A stretch of DNA of 64,000 nucleotides from NCBI GenBank assembly GCA_036927565.1, contig JAYESD010000008.1:115905498-115969497 (forward strand). Reading direction: 5' to 3'. The stretch is from Tuctoria greenei (lineage: Eukaryota > Streptophyta > Magnoliopsida > Poales > Poaceae). The position numbers were made by a program, and so were the translations under genes. The notes under the pieces are model-generated. The model saw nothing but the letters and a program-made list of their open reading frames with translations, was not told where the DNA came from and made no database searches. Shown here piece by piece: positions 47,001 through 57,534 of the stretch (positions are counted from its first letter, which is position 1; each line of letters starts with the position of its first letter).

Positions 47001-47512
47001 AGCTCGCACCTCGCTATATTGGACCATTCAAGATTTTGGACAAAATAGGAGAAGTAGCGTATAAGTTGGAGATGCCAGCTCATCTTTCAGATGTACATGA
47101 TGTCTTTCATGTTTCCCAGCTCAAGAAGTGTTTGAGAGTACTGGAAGAACAAGTGCCAATGGAAGAATTGGACCTAGAGGAAGATTTGACGTATACCGAG
47201 CAACCGGTCAAAATCTTGGAAACTAAGGAGAGAGTCACAAGGAACAAGGTCATTAGATGGTGTAAAGTTCAATGGAAGCACCACACCGAAAAAGAAGCGA
47301 CGTGGGAATTGGAGGATGATCTCAAGAAGGAATTTTCCTATCTCTTCTCTTCCGCGTCGAATCTCGAGGGCGAGATTCATTTTAAGGGGGGTAGGTTTGT
47401 AACACCCTCATTTTCATGCATCATGCCTTGCATACACTCATATACATGTTTAACATTAACCCATAACAAGAGGAACAATTTTAAAATTGATTTGGAGCAA
47501 AACCGCACTTAA
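44008..47512 (+). pseudogene. pol: pol of gypsy F: protease, RT, RNase H, integrase, chromodomain
   Basis: Protease FDSGASHSFI (Asp at 44101); RT with PYRMPPMELAELK, SKIDLRSGYFQMKI and FIDDIMIYS (45034); RNase H with CDASRQGLGCVL, THDLELAA, YTDHKSLKYI and ADALSRK. Integrase has its H2C2 finger (HDSPYSIHPG..., CDVCQRVK, about 46105-46230), a core with GMDII, SDRGSQFTS and TERNNQILEDML, and the GPFKI / FHVSQLKKCL module. A chromodomain-like tail (WCKVQWKHHTEKEATWELEDD, about 47255-47325) closes it. Breaks are TGA at 44536 and 44749, a +1 shift in a G run near 46795 and TAA near 46889. Chromodomains of this class are thought to steer integration to modified H3. The frame ends at 47510-47512, 115 nt inside the 3' LTR. 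Confidence 0.9.
47382..47396 (+). promoter_or_regulatory. Polypurine tract of F
   Basis: TTAAGGGGGGTAGGT lies directly before the 3' LTR, within the pol reading frame as in B. Confidence 0.75.
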
Positions 47513-50229
47513 AAATGTAGGAAAGTGCGGAATAGTCTAGTTTTGCTGAGGACTAGTTCGATTTCTCTCTGTCTAAAAACGGACTTGTCCGTTTTTGCTG
47601 CGGATTAGTCCGATTTTGCCCCTGGAAACTTTCGAACTTGTCCGATTTTGTGCGGACTAGTCCGATATTCCATGAATCCTTGAAAAATTGCTAAGTCCCT
47701 GGACTTTTCTGGACTAGTCCGGTGTTCCAGCGGACTTGTCCGTTTTCCTTTCTGTTCAAATTCGGACTTGTCCGATTTTTTGCCAGACTTGTCCGATTTT
47801 CTCTCTGGACGACTTCGGACTAGTCCGGTCCTTTCCGGACTCGTCCGATATTTCGCGACTCCGAGATTGACCTTTTGTTTTACGACTTGTTTCTTGGGTT
47901 TCACGTTAAGTTGGCCTAGGTACGTCGTGCCTAACTCTTTTGGAGCCCATGTGGGACTCTAAACCGGCCTCTATTCATCCCAAAACTCGAAATCCATCTA
48001 ACCCTAGCCTTCACCTCTATATAAATAGCCCCACCCCTTGGTTTGACATCTATTTACCACTTTTCCACCCACCCAAACCCTAGTTCGTGGGGAGCCACCA
48101 TCAAGGAGGGAGGAGAAGATCCCAAACAAGAAGAAGAAGAGGAGGAAACGAAAGAGGATCAAGATCTCCACCAAGTTTCGTCCTTCACCACCAATTCATC
48201 TCCAAGTTCATCACCAACCCTAGATCATCAAGATCCAAGTGTTACCTCCAAGTTTCTTGGTTCATTGGAGTTCTAAACACCTGGTATACCTTCTATTCAC
48301 TTTTCCTTACATAAATTCAACCCCTAATCTCCGAAAGTACGTCGATCTAGAAAACCCTAATCTGCCGATCTCGTCAAGTGCGGACTTGTCCGGTCCCTAG
48401 CGGACTAGTTCGATCTTCCTGGTTAAATTGTGTTGAATTAATTCTAAAATTTGATCTAATCAACTCCGAACCTGAATAAACTTGTTAGAAGCTATAACAA
48501 CTAGTTAGTGATCATTAAAAGCAATCTAGTAACAAGTTCTACCTTGCATTTGCATCAATCATGCATGTCATGTCATATTGAGTAATATTTGTGCACTCTT
48601 TGATTGTGTTTCTTGTCTTGTATGTTTACTGTGTGGATTAGACGGATTTGCGCTAGAGAGTGCCGCAGAGGATCTACAGCATCAAGAGTTTGAAGGCTTT
48701 GATCCTAATCAACAGCAAGAGCAAGGCAAGTGTCCTTGAAGCATATTGACCCTGTTTTTAAAATAAATTTTTTGTTTGCAAAACTGCATGCTTGTGTCAA
48801 ATTGATGGGAATCCTATGATAGGAAGTTTACTAGTTTTGTTTAACCACCCTTGTCACCTGGAATTTATGGTAGAGAGTCGGGAAGGGCTTTTTACTTTTT
48901 GCTTCGCTTAATCAACTGGGATGGAAAACAACTATACCAATCAATTTAATTATGCATGGATGAGATTATGGATAACATGAACTGGTTAATATGGTATTGC
49001 AATGGGTGATCTAAGCAAGCCTGGTATGTGGATGGGTTGGATGTTATGGTGGTTTGCCTGCTTTAGATCTAAGTATCGGTTCATGCAAGAATAAGCCAGG
49101 ACTACAGTGCCACCACGAGGCCAAGTATGGGTGCGGAGTAGCTGATTAATTAGGGCTTTGCTAGTGCTGTTTGGACCATTGTGGATGCTCGGGGAAGGGG
49201 TAGTCGGATTGGGTTTGTTGATGATTGGTGGGACTACCCTGGGATCCGAATGGCTCAAGAGAGGGCCCTTGGTTGAAGATGTGCTCAGTTGGAGGCATTG
49301 CCACCGGTGAAACCTCAGTGGGGTCTGAATAGGCTAGTAATCCCTTTGTAAAGGCTATTTTGTGATCTCTTGGCCATACACCAAAGGAAGTGTAATTGGC
49401 ATAAGGGAGGTTCTTTAGTCGCCGACGGGTGATGAAATCACAAACACGTGGGTAAAGTGGTACAAACTCTGCAGAGTCTAAATAAACTATCATGATAGCC
49501 GTGCTCCCGGTTATGAGCGCCTGGATGACCTACATTATTAGAGGGAAATTGGTAATTGGGATGGTTATGGTTTGGTAATGGTTATGGATGGTTATGGATT
49601 TATTTTTGGTATTGAATATGGTTATTGGTAATGGTGAAATCTGGAATTATGGATGAGGATGGTGAACTGTGGACTGGTATTATGGTATTATTTATGATTA
49701 TGATGGGTTTATTTCACATACATGTAATATATTGCTTTTCAAATGTTTTTATGTACTTTTCAGCACTTAGCCATTATTATTGTCGTCATTTGAATCAGCC
49801 ACATGTCATACTTTCCACACTTGCTGAGTACGACATGTACTCACTCTTGCAATCCCCCCCCCCCCAACAGTTGCAGGTCAGGATTGGGAGTTTAATTGCG
49901 ATAATGCGGAGTTCTAGGCCGTGTCTACCGTCAGCTTTGCCTGTGGTGTTGATTGGAGCTGCACATACATACCCTGTCGCTTATGCTGCATAGTTGCTTA
50001 GTTTGCTTAATTAGTTTATTTCCGCTGCATTAGTTGAACTTGTCATTAATATTCATTGGATCTTGTATTCGAGGATAATATGGTTTGTGTAATAAAATTT
50101 GGTCAATTAATCTTGTCCTGTGGTAATTTTCTGTATACTCTTTTGTGATTGCACTCGTGTATGTGTGATGAACATCCTGGGCACACATATGCGTTAGCTT
50201 GGTTCAGTTTTTCGGAACCGGGCGTCACA
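47398..50229 (+). repeat. 3' LTR of gypsy F
   Basis: A 2.8-kb LTR with a dyad array at 47527-47848, TATATAAA at 48018-48025, a 77-codon leader ORF (48043-48276) and two dyads near 48380-48412. It ends GGAACCGGGCGTCACA and is followed by GCATC. Confidence 0.92.
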
Positions 50230-50234
50230 GCATC

Positions 50235-51740
50235 CCTTGTGGGTTTTGGTTGATTTATGACAAACAAATGAGATCCTAACCAAATTGTTGAGATGAGCGC
50301 AGGTCTTAAAAGAAATTATGAAGAAAGCGCAAAAAGAAAGGAGAATGAGGATCTATATGGAAAAGAGCTCAAGAGCTAAATAGATTAGATCATTGTGTAT
50401 GGAGTGTGTTGGAGAAACACACCGCAAGAGCTCAATCACGAGAAAACTCACTCACTACACTAATTTATACAGGTTCGGACTAGTCCGATAATATCCGGAC
50501 TAGTCCGATAACCCCTCTGTTCAAAATCGGACAAGTCCTCCCAGTGCGGACTTGTCTGCACAGTCCGAGTCTACACAGACCAGACTAGTTCGATATCATC
50601 ACGGACTAGTCCGATATCTTTCTGACTAAAATCGGATTAGTCCTCCCTAGTGCGGACTAATCCTCTACACTTCACAGATTTACTCGAAATCGGACAAGTC
50701 CAAAATCACCACGGACTAGTCCGATAACATCTCTGACTAAAATCAGACAAGTTCTCTAAATGCGGACTTGTCCCAATTCACTAAGGAGATCACCGCAGCC
50801 AGACTTGTCCGAAAATAATCGAACTAGTCTGAACTTTTCCAGAGCCAAAATTGGACTAGTTTGCCGTAAGTCAGACAAGTCCGATCTTCCTGAGAACTTA
50901 GGGTTTCCTGCACGCCGCACACCGACCGGACTAGTCCAGACTCTAATGATAACTTTTGGAAACACCATATAAATATATGTGCACGGCCCTACTTTCAACT
51001 CTCTCGACTCCCTGCGCTGTCACACCCTCCAAGATCTTAGAAAACACATCTCTCCACGCAATCCAACGCAAGAAAGATCAAATCCTTGAGGATTCATCTT
51101 GGATCAAAGGAGAGACACAATTCACACGTTTGAGCTCTTGGGTTTGATCTCTAACACACTCCTTTTGTTTCATTGTTCATCTTAAGGGTGTGTTCATAGT
51201 GGTGTTCGACTTGTAATCTTTGGGAGCCCTCAAATTGTGTGAAGACCCCTTGAACTTGGTGATTTACCCCTGCGATAGTAAAAGATAATTGGCCTTCATG
51301 GCGGTTCAACGAGGTTAGGGTCAGTGAAGAGCCGGTCCTTTCGTGGGCTCCTCAACATGGACGTAGGTTGCCTTTGTGGGAACTGAACCACGGAATAAAA
51401 ATCTTGTGTCTTCACTTTGTGCATCTTGTTCTTACTTTTGTTGATATCTAGGTTTTTACTTGATCTTGTTCATATTATGTTAAAACATTGAATATAAGGG
51501 TAACTTGTGCAACATCCAGTTTCATAGAAGTATTACACTCTAATTATAAGTATATTTCCGCTGCATAGAGTCCATAATCGAGATAATTGTTCAAACTTGA
51601 TCGATCTAGTTCGCACGCACTGGACTAGTCTGCACTCTACCGGACTAGTCCGATTTCCTAGTATTTGATCAAGTTGCTAAGTGTTGCAGGTTCCGACTAA
51701 AAATAAAAAAGGCCTATTCACCCCCTCTAGGCCACATTCA
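50235..51740 (+). repeat. 3' LTR of copia E, remainder
   Basis: The E LTR continues with CCTTGTGGGTTTTGGTTGATT. It contains a dyad array at about 50476-50943, TATAAATA at 50968-50975, and two dyads near 51610-51655. It closes CTAGGCCACATTCA, followed by the ATACT duplication. Confidence 0.88.
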
Positions 51741-51745
51741 ATACT

Positions 51746-51952
51746 CTTGGGTTTACTTTATGGAATCTAAGAATTAAGATTTTAGTCACTTTAGAAGTTG
51801 TTCTTAGAGTTTCACTTGATCACCAAGGATCCTTAAAAGCAATTAGAAGTGATAATGGAACCGATTTTAAAAACAAATCATTTGATCACTTTTGTGCTGA
51901 AAGTGAAATAGATCATCAATTTTGTTCACCATATGTACCTCAACAAAATGGT
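51746..51952 (+). pseudogene. Copia relic D, right part of integrase core
   Basis: The integrase cut at 30086 resumes here with SWVYFMESKN, IRSDNGTDFKNKSFDHF and SPYVPQQNG, carrying frameshifts and stops. G interrupts it at 51952 (left duplication ATGGT at 51948-51952). This reading shows that D spans the whole E+F block. Confidence 0.8.
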
Positions 51953-52817
51953 TGTCGATACCGTACGTATCGGGTACCCCACAATACCGCAAGAAGTACA
52001 AGAAAGTTCCACCCGTTAGAGTTGAAGGCCCATGCAGGTCCCACATGTCACGTTACACCGGACCCACTCCCCTCACATGGCTGGCTCCTGGGTTAACACG
52101 TGTAAAATAAGACCGGAACAAAACTCCCAACCAAGGGAAGCTCCGGCAATTACACGTGTATAACAGCCCCGGACCTAGCCCCCGTCAGAGTGGAGCTCCG
52201 GTGCCAACACATGTACAACAGCCCCAAACCTACCCTCCCGCAAGGAAAGCTCCGGATCTGGCACGTGTGAAGCCCCCGGACCTTCATCATCAACAAAAAC
52301 ACAAGCAGATCACGTCTGTTACAAATATTCAAGGACAGTTAAAGCAGTAGTTACAAGGTCTGATAATGTGTCTTTAATGCCATACTAATGACACACGATC
52401 AGTGCACCGTTAATAGGGGTAACGCTGCCATGAAGGCACGTTACCACACTATTAAATGTACTTAATACTCTTTAGACAGTGTATTAGGTCATTAAGCATG
52501 CTAGGGCCACATGTCGGGCCAGGCCAACTTTGTAATGATCACTCCTTCGAACAATAAAAGGGCTGCACAGCACGAACGTCTAGGAGGACTGATACAAGCT
52601 AGGCTGATCAGATTCAACCTGACCCTAGCGAAAACACTCGCTCAATACAATTACACAAACCCTGTGGAGTAGGGTGTTACGCTCAGGCGGCCCGAACCAC
52701 GTAAATCTCTGAGGTCATCATCTTGATATTGATCTCTGCGTGCCCCAACCAAAAAAGAACCTCCGCGGGCTGCTTCTCATCGGGTTCGGGGGAAGTGTCG
52801 TATTCAACACTTCGACA
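51953..52817 (+). repeat. 5' LTR of gypsy G
   Basis: An 865-bp LTR with repeated TCCGG-containing segments (AAGCTCCGG, GAGCTCCGG) in U3, AATAAAAGGGC near 52551 as a possible core promoter, and the end AACACTTCGACA. It has no dyad array. Confidence 0.75.
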
Positions 52818-52819
52818 TT

Positions 52820-52837
52820 TGGCGTGCCAGGTAGGGG
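52820..52837 (+). promoter_or_regulatory. Primer binding region of G
   Basis: TGGCGTGCCAGGTAGGGG follows the LTR end. It is the conserved post-LTR sequence seen in grass RIRE2-type elements, unlike the TGGTATCAGAGC site of the other elements. Confidence 0.6.
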
Positions 52838-52855
52838 TAAGCCCAAGATCACAAG

Positions 52856-54319
52856 ATGGTGAATTCAGCTGCTAGATCATCCAGCGGCAGTCGTGCTAAA
52901 CAACCCGCTGGAGGCAACCCCTCCAATATTCAGCAGCCAGTAGGTGCCAATGCACCAGCAGGCACTGTAGCACCATCTATTCCAGCAAACAATGTCGACC
53001 AATGAGATGGGGCATCTGCATCGATCACCGCATCGGCAAACAACAACCCTGAGCATGCGCTCATCGCTGCGCGAGCTCTTCTGCGACATCCACCACCTCC
53101 AGGTGCACCCCAGGGCGCTATGGAGTAGTGGAGGGCCGATGTCGACCATCTGGTCGCAGCTAAGGCTGCAGGCATCAGAACCAAGGTCCTCCTCCTTCGG
53201 GGCGAGCACCTTCACAACGACGGACACTGTTCGGCCAGCTTGGTCCACAAATCTCCCAACAAAGGAGACGTGCTGCCTCCCAGCAGGTGACCTCGTTGCC
53301 CCCCGGGGCTTGACGCACCCATACCATGACCAGGATTCTGACTCATGACTTGCGGTCAGAACTGGATCGCCGTTACCGACAATAGGACGGTCGAGTCCAT
53401 ATTGAGCGTGCTCGCGAAAGGCGAGAGGCTCGGGACAACCCTGCTCCTCAAGGAGTAGGAGGAGGTTGTTCTGCCCTGGCCATGCATTTATGCGCCATCG
53501 GATGGCCATAGAAGTTCCGGCCTCACTTGCTGGAAAAATTCAATGGGACAGTCAACCCCACCAAATTTCTTCAAATCTACTCAACTGCCATATTGCCAGT
53601 GGGAGGTGATGAGGCTGTAATGGCCAACTACTTCCCGGCGACTTTAACCGGGACTGCAAGGTCCTGGTTCATGAGTCTTCCACCCGACTACATTAATAGT
53701 TGGGCGGAACTATGCCAGCAATTCACTGCCAACTTCGGGAGCTCCTACACCCGGCCCGGCACTGAATTGGACTTGTTTGCTGTAAAGCAAACGTTGGGGG
53801 AATCGCTACAGTCCTTCATCCAGCGATTCTCTTAGGTACGAAATACCATTCCTTCAATCTCGAGCTCCTCTGTTATTGTTGCATTCAGACAGGGTGTTCG
53901 AGATAAGAAGATGCTAGAGAAGGTGGCTATTAAAGAAGTTACCAGCGTCATGGAACTCTTCAGGCTAGCCGACAAATGTGCTAGAGATGCGGAGGGCCGT
54001 GAAATGAACTCCAAGCCAGCTCCGGAGGCCAACCATAAGGCCTCCAAAACTGAAGCTGCTACCTCCGGTAGTGGCAAGAAGAAGAAGAAGCCCAACGGCA
54101 AAAAGAAGTCGTTGGCCGGCGCTCCAGCTGTTGCTGCTGCAGCTCCTGGAAGCCGGGGGCCACGCCTTGAGAAGCGACCTCGACCTTCATCATAGGATGG
54201 CAACAGTTCCAAAGCATGGTGTCCAATTCACAAGACGAATCGACACAGCTTGGAAGAGTGTCGGGAGGTCCAGAACCATGCCGAACGCTACGATAAGCGC
54301 TGGGAAGATCTACAATTTT
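52856..54319 (+). pseudogene. gag: gag of gypsy G
   Basis: ATG 52856 opens an Ala/Pro/Ser-rich N-terminus. Stops and frameshifts litter 53004-53520. The recognisable Retrotrans_gag domain is at 53527-53835 (LEKFNGTVNPTKFLQIYS, ARSWFMSLPPDYINSW, LCQQFTANFGSSY) and ends at TAG 53833. It continues with FRQGVRDKKMLEKVA, LFRLADKCARDAEGRE and a Lys-rich basic stretch (GKKKKKPNGKKK). A zinc-knuckle-like CPIHKTNRHSLEEC lies near 54220. The last codons run into H's LTR. It is gag of a Tat-lineage element. Confidence 0.75.
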
Positions 54320-54860
54320 TGATAGAAGTACCGGACAAGTCCGGTATTGAGACCGGACTAGTCCGGACCCCGACCGGACTAGTCCGGTCTGTTCAATAAC
54401 TGTCAGCTTGAACTCGAAATTGACATGTGTTCTAATTGAAAGGACACAATCTACTGAATGTTATGTCCCTGATCGGGGGACACAACTATTCCTAAGGGAT
54501 GGGAGGCTCCCTCCTGTCCCTCTTGGTCAAGTATAAGAATAGGATTAAGTGTATGATCAAGGAATGCTTATGCATACACACAAACACACTTGAACACTCT
54601 TAACCCACTCAGAATCCGATCAACGCACGAAGAGAAGAACAAGGGGAAACGCCTCTCATCGTCGTTCTTCTTGCGGCCCTGCCTTGTTGGCTTGATGGTC
54701 GCATTGTCAGGCAACAACAAACATGGAGGAGAAGGTATTAGTAGTGTTCTTGTGATATTTGAGAGACAAAACTTGATGTTTATGTTGTATTCAGATTTCT
54801 CCATGTAATTCGAAATGATTTAGTGGTCATTGATCTTTGGGCTCCCTTTTGATTCTAGCA
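54320..54860 (+). repeat. 5' LTR of copia H with dyads
   Basis: The first 70 bp hold three dyads: CCGGACAAGTCCGG (54331-54344), CCGGACTAGTCCGG (54353-54366) and the 18-bp perfect palindrome GACCGGACTAGTCCGGTC (54372-54389). AGTATAAGAATAGG near 54531 may be the TATA region. The start was chosen from the TGATAG/CTAGCA terminal pairing and the primer site after the end. Confidence 0.7.
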
Positions 54861-54861
54861 A

Positions 54862-54874
54862 TGGTATCTGAGCC
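54862..54874 (+). promoter_or_regulatory. Primer binding site of H
   Basis: TGGTATCTGAGCC after the LTR end, one change from the initiator-Met tRNA site TGGTATCAGAGCC. Confidence 0.7.
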
Positions 54875-54957
54875 GTTTAGGCCACTAATTATTTCGAATT
54901 GAGTTTTGATCGAAGTTTTTTGCTGCAAGTTTTGAAGGTCCAAATTTGTCCGTTCTA

Positions 54958-55393
54958 TGGACCGGACTAGTCCGGTATGCCACAATGAAGTGGTTAGGTT
55001 TTTCGGATCAGGGCGTTTGGACGCGTTCATCTGATTGAAAACCAATTAGCACTTTGGATTGAAATCCATTGTGAAAATTAAGTTGATATTGTAAGATGGT
55101 AAGATTATGATTCCCTTTTGGGTATCTTGGCATTTTCCGATTTTTATATGAAACTTTTTTGGGGTTGGCCGGACTAGTCCGAGATAGTACGGACCAAACT
55201 CGAAAAGTTCAATAAAGGACAGATCAAATGTTTTTAGAATAGTATCAGACTTGTCCATCTTTTGGACCAAACTCGTCCAGCCATGGTTCTGTTTTATGTT
55301 CGGACACGTCCGGTGTATGGACTGGAGTAGTCCAAAAACCATATTGTAAGAGTTCGGACTAATCCAGCCATGTGCGGACTAGTCCGGGCTATA
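54958..55393. repeat. Dispersed dyads in H leader
   Basis: Between primer site and gag are further dyad units (GGACCGGACTAGTCCGGTAT at 54960-54979, CCGGACTAGTCCGAG near 55170, CAGACTTGTCC near 55247, CGGACACGTCCGG near 55300, TGCGGACTAGTCCGGGC near 55374). They would lie inside the transcript, unlike those in U3. Confidence 0.65.
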
Positions 55394-55447
55394 CAATTAA
55401 GTTTTCTTATTGAATTAAGCTTCCGCTGTAATTTAAGGTTATATTGT

Positions 55448-55743
55448 CATAGCAATTTGGTCGAGTAACCAAAACAAATATAAATTGCTATGTCATTTTA
55501 TGTTACATGAAATTCTATTGAGTAACCTAAGTGAAAAATAGAATTGTCATACTTTTTAAGCTATATTAATATTATTATTGGTCGAGTAACCAAACCAAAA
55601 GGCATTAATGACTTTTTATTTCTAAGAACATAGTAATTTGGTCAAATAACCAAAGCAGAAGATAAATTATTATGTTGTTTTTCAGTTATTCTCAAATGTT
55701 GAGTTTTGGTCAAGTAACCAAATTGAAAGATAAAACTCAGCAT
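55448..55743 (+). ncRNA. Tandem hairpin array in H 5' leader
   Basis: Five consecutive units each carry GGTCRARTAACC or a variant in the loop, with a self-complementary stem of unit-specific sequence. Unit 1: arms 55448-55458 and 55482-55492, 11 perfect pairs. Unit 2: 55507-55518 and 55538-55550, 12 pairs with one bulge. Unit 3: about 55558-55570 and 55604-55614, weaker. Unit 4: 55627-55639 and 55664-55676, 13 pairs including one G-U. Unit 5: 55696-55707 and 55732-55743, 12 pairs including one U-G. In units 1, 4 and 5 an inner TTTGGT/ACCAAA pairing is an alternative. The array ends about 80 nt before the first gag codons. Different stem sequences with kept pairing point to selection on RNA structure. 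Confidence 0.7.
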
Positions 55744-55825
55744 TTTTTATAATTAACAATTATGCATTCATTCATGATTCGTCGTTTGATTATGAATGTT
55801 CCTTGAATGCAAATTCAACACTGAA

Positions 55826-56836
55826 TTTCATCGCTTCTATTGATCCACTCAATGGAAGCAATTATAGGAGATGGCGAGAAATGTTCGAAATTGATTTGGC
55901 AGTCTCTGAGATAGACTTGGCTCTCACTACTCCAGCTCCGGTTGCACTGGTAGAACCAGTAAGAAATGATGATGAAACTTAGAAAGCCTTTGCTGTGAGG
56001 ACAATGGAATATACTAATGAGTTATTGGCTTATGACATTGATTGTTATAAGTGGAAGAAATCAAACAGGAAATGTTTGATGGTGATTAAGGGCACTATCA
56101 CTGAGGCCATTCGGGAAGCAATCCCTGAATGCGACACTACTGTTCAATCCCTCCAAAGGATAGAGAATCAGTTCACTTGTTCTTCTAAAGCAACATCAAG
56201 AACTCTTATCAAGATGCTTGTTACTGAAAAGTATTATGGAGGTGTTATGCATGAGCACATCTTAAGGATGACAAATATGGCTACAAATCCTAAGCCTATG
56301 GATTTGGGGATTAAAGATGAGTTCATTATGCATCTCATCATTGCCTCACTTCCTAAGGAATTTGAGACTTTTTTCATCAACTACAAGTCTCAACCTGAAC
56401 TATGGAACATAGAAAAACTCATGGCTATTTGTGTTTAGGAGGAAGATAGGATTAAGTCCCTTCACGGTAATGATGCTATTAATCACGTGAAGGGAAAATG
56501 TAAGGCTAAGAAGAATTATTCTTCTAATCAATCTTTTAAGAATCATGGTTCTTCTCACCATGATAAAGATAAGGGTAAGGCTCCACAAAGCCATCCTTAC
56601 CATAAGGACGTGAAAGTGGAGAAAGATCAGTTCCATTTTTGTTTAGACAAAGGTCACCATCAGAAGGATTGTATAGGATTCTTTAAATGGTGTTGCAACA
56701 ATGGTAATGATTTTGTGACCTTTATTGATGAATCCCTGCTTTTAGATTATACACCATCTACTTGGCGGATTGAATCAGGTGCCACTGTGCACGTTTGCAA
56801 TTCGTTGCAGGGGTTAAATTTGAGCACCCTATAAAG
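55826..56836 (+). pseudogene. gag: gag and protease of copia H
   Basis: The gag body begins NFIASIDPLNGSNYRRWREMF without a clear in-frame ATG. It continues with LALTTPAPVAL, RKCLMVIKGTITEAIREAIP, IENQFTCSSKATSRTLIKML, PMDLGIKDEFIMHLIIASLP and a Lys/His-rich segment. Its knuckle reads FCLDKGHHQKDC, lacking one zinc Cys. The protease core follows as WRIESGATVHVCNSLQG, with Glu where the catalytic Asp is expected. In-frame TAG codons occur at 55978 and 56436, and TAA at about 56832. Confidence 0.75.
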
Positions 56837-56879
56837 AGGGGAAAGGGCCATTAAAGTTGTTGATGGCCATGAAGCTGAA

Positions 56880-57534
56880 GTGAAAGCTATTGGAGATTAT
56901 CCATTAGTATTAAGAAATGACTTTGTACTTACACTTCAGGATGTATTATGTGTACCCTCTGTAAGTCGAAATCAGATCTCAGTATCATGCTTAGATGATA
57001 ATGGTTATGTTTGCCAATTTGGCAAAGACAAATGTGTAATTAAGTTTGATAATAAGATTGTTGGTGTTGCCATAAAACAAGGCATGCAATACTTATTATC
57101 TATGCACGATGATATTAATGTTATAAGCGACAATCAGTTTTCCTCACATCAGGGTAAGCGTAAGAGAATCGATTCTGAAATGTCTTCAAAATTATGGCAT
57201 TGTCGCATGGGCCATATTTCGAGGGGTAGAATTAAACAATTGATTTCACAATCGATTCTTCCTCATTTGGATTTTTCGTATTTAGAAGAATGCATAGACT
57301 ACATTAAGGGAAAATTTGTTAAGAAAAATAAGAAAGGTGTCATACACAGTGCGGGAAGTTTGGAATTAATCCATACGAACATGTGTGGTCCATTTCCCGT
57401 AGTATCTGTTGATGGTCTTGATTCATTGATAGCCTTCACGGATGACTATTCTCTCTATGGCTATATTTATCCAATTAAAGAACGCTCTAAAGCATTGGAT
57501 AAATTTAAGATATTTAAGGCTGAAGTTGAAAATC
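56880..57534 (+). pseudogene. Integrase start of copia H
   Basis: After protease the frame gives LQDVLCVPSVSRNQISVSCL, an integrase zinc region with both His present (LWHCRMGHISRGRI), and the start of the catalytic core (SLELIHTNMCGPFPV, IAFTDDYSLYGYIYPI). It is cut by I at 57534. The CxxC half of the zinc motif is degraded (EECIDYIKGKF). Confidence 0.7.

Larger units (their letters stand above)
39925..50229 (+). mobile_element. Gypsy element F, complete copy of the B family
   Basis: It is 10.3 kb, flanked by a perfect duplication GCATC (39920-39924, 50230-50234). Both LTRs start TGTAACACCCTC and end GGGCGTCACA. The internal region is the best preserved in the window, with a 699-codon uninterrupted RT-integrase stretch. 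It inserted into the 3' LTR of E, so it is younger than E. Four nonsense codons in the main frame before 46863, one frameshift and one later stop make it inactive. Confidence 0.95.
30087..51740 (+). mobile_element. Copia element E, Sirevirus-like, with nested gypsy F
   Basis: The LTRs begin TGAAAGTGCATCTAG and end GGCYACATTCA. The flanking duplications are ACACT (30082-30086) and ATACT (51741-51745), one mismatch. Excluding F, the element is about 11.3 kb: gag with a CCHC knuckle, integrase-RT-RNase H in copia order, then an accessory gene with its own apparent promoter and intron, and AAAGGGGGAGA tracts. The gag style, large size, extra ORF after pol and repeated polypurine tracts fit the Sirevirus lineage of Ty1/copia. 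The protease segment is deleted. F splits its 3' LTR at 39924. Confidence 0.85.
51953..54319 (+). mobile_element. Gypsy element G, Tat/RIRE2-like, left part
   Basis: Its LTR starts TGTCGATACCGTACG and has terminal inverted repeats TGTCGA/TCGACA. A TGGCGTGCCAGGTAGGGG primer-site region and a gag of the Tat/RIRE2 type follow. The element is cut in gag at 54319 by copia H (duplication ATTTT at 54315-54319 on this side). Its remainder should lie beyond the window. Confidence 0.75.
54320..57534 (+). mobile_element. Copia element H, left part
   Basis: It has a 541-bp LTR (TGATAG...CTAGCA), a primer site, an unusually long structured leader, then gag, protease and the start of integrase. It is cut at 57534 by copia I; 57530-57534 AAATC is the predicted duplication. 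The gag and protease style (SIDPLNGSNYRRWRE, LVTEKYYGG, SGATVHVCNSLQG) fits a Tork-type lineage distinct from D and E. Confidence 0.75.

Noticed and set aside
39925..50229. F as a potentially active element
   Set aside because: Although it has a 699-codon open stretch, two gag stops, two pol stops, a frameshift and a further TAA rule out self-supplied mobility.
52877..53509. 210-codon minus-strand ORF
   Set aside because: It is the shadow of the GC-rich gag N-terminal region of G; no homologous motif is visible.
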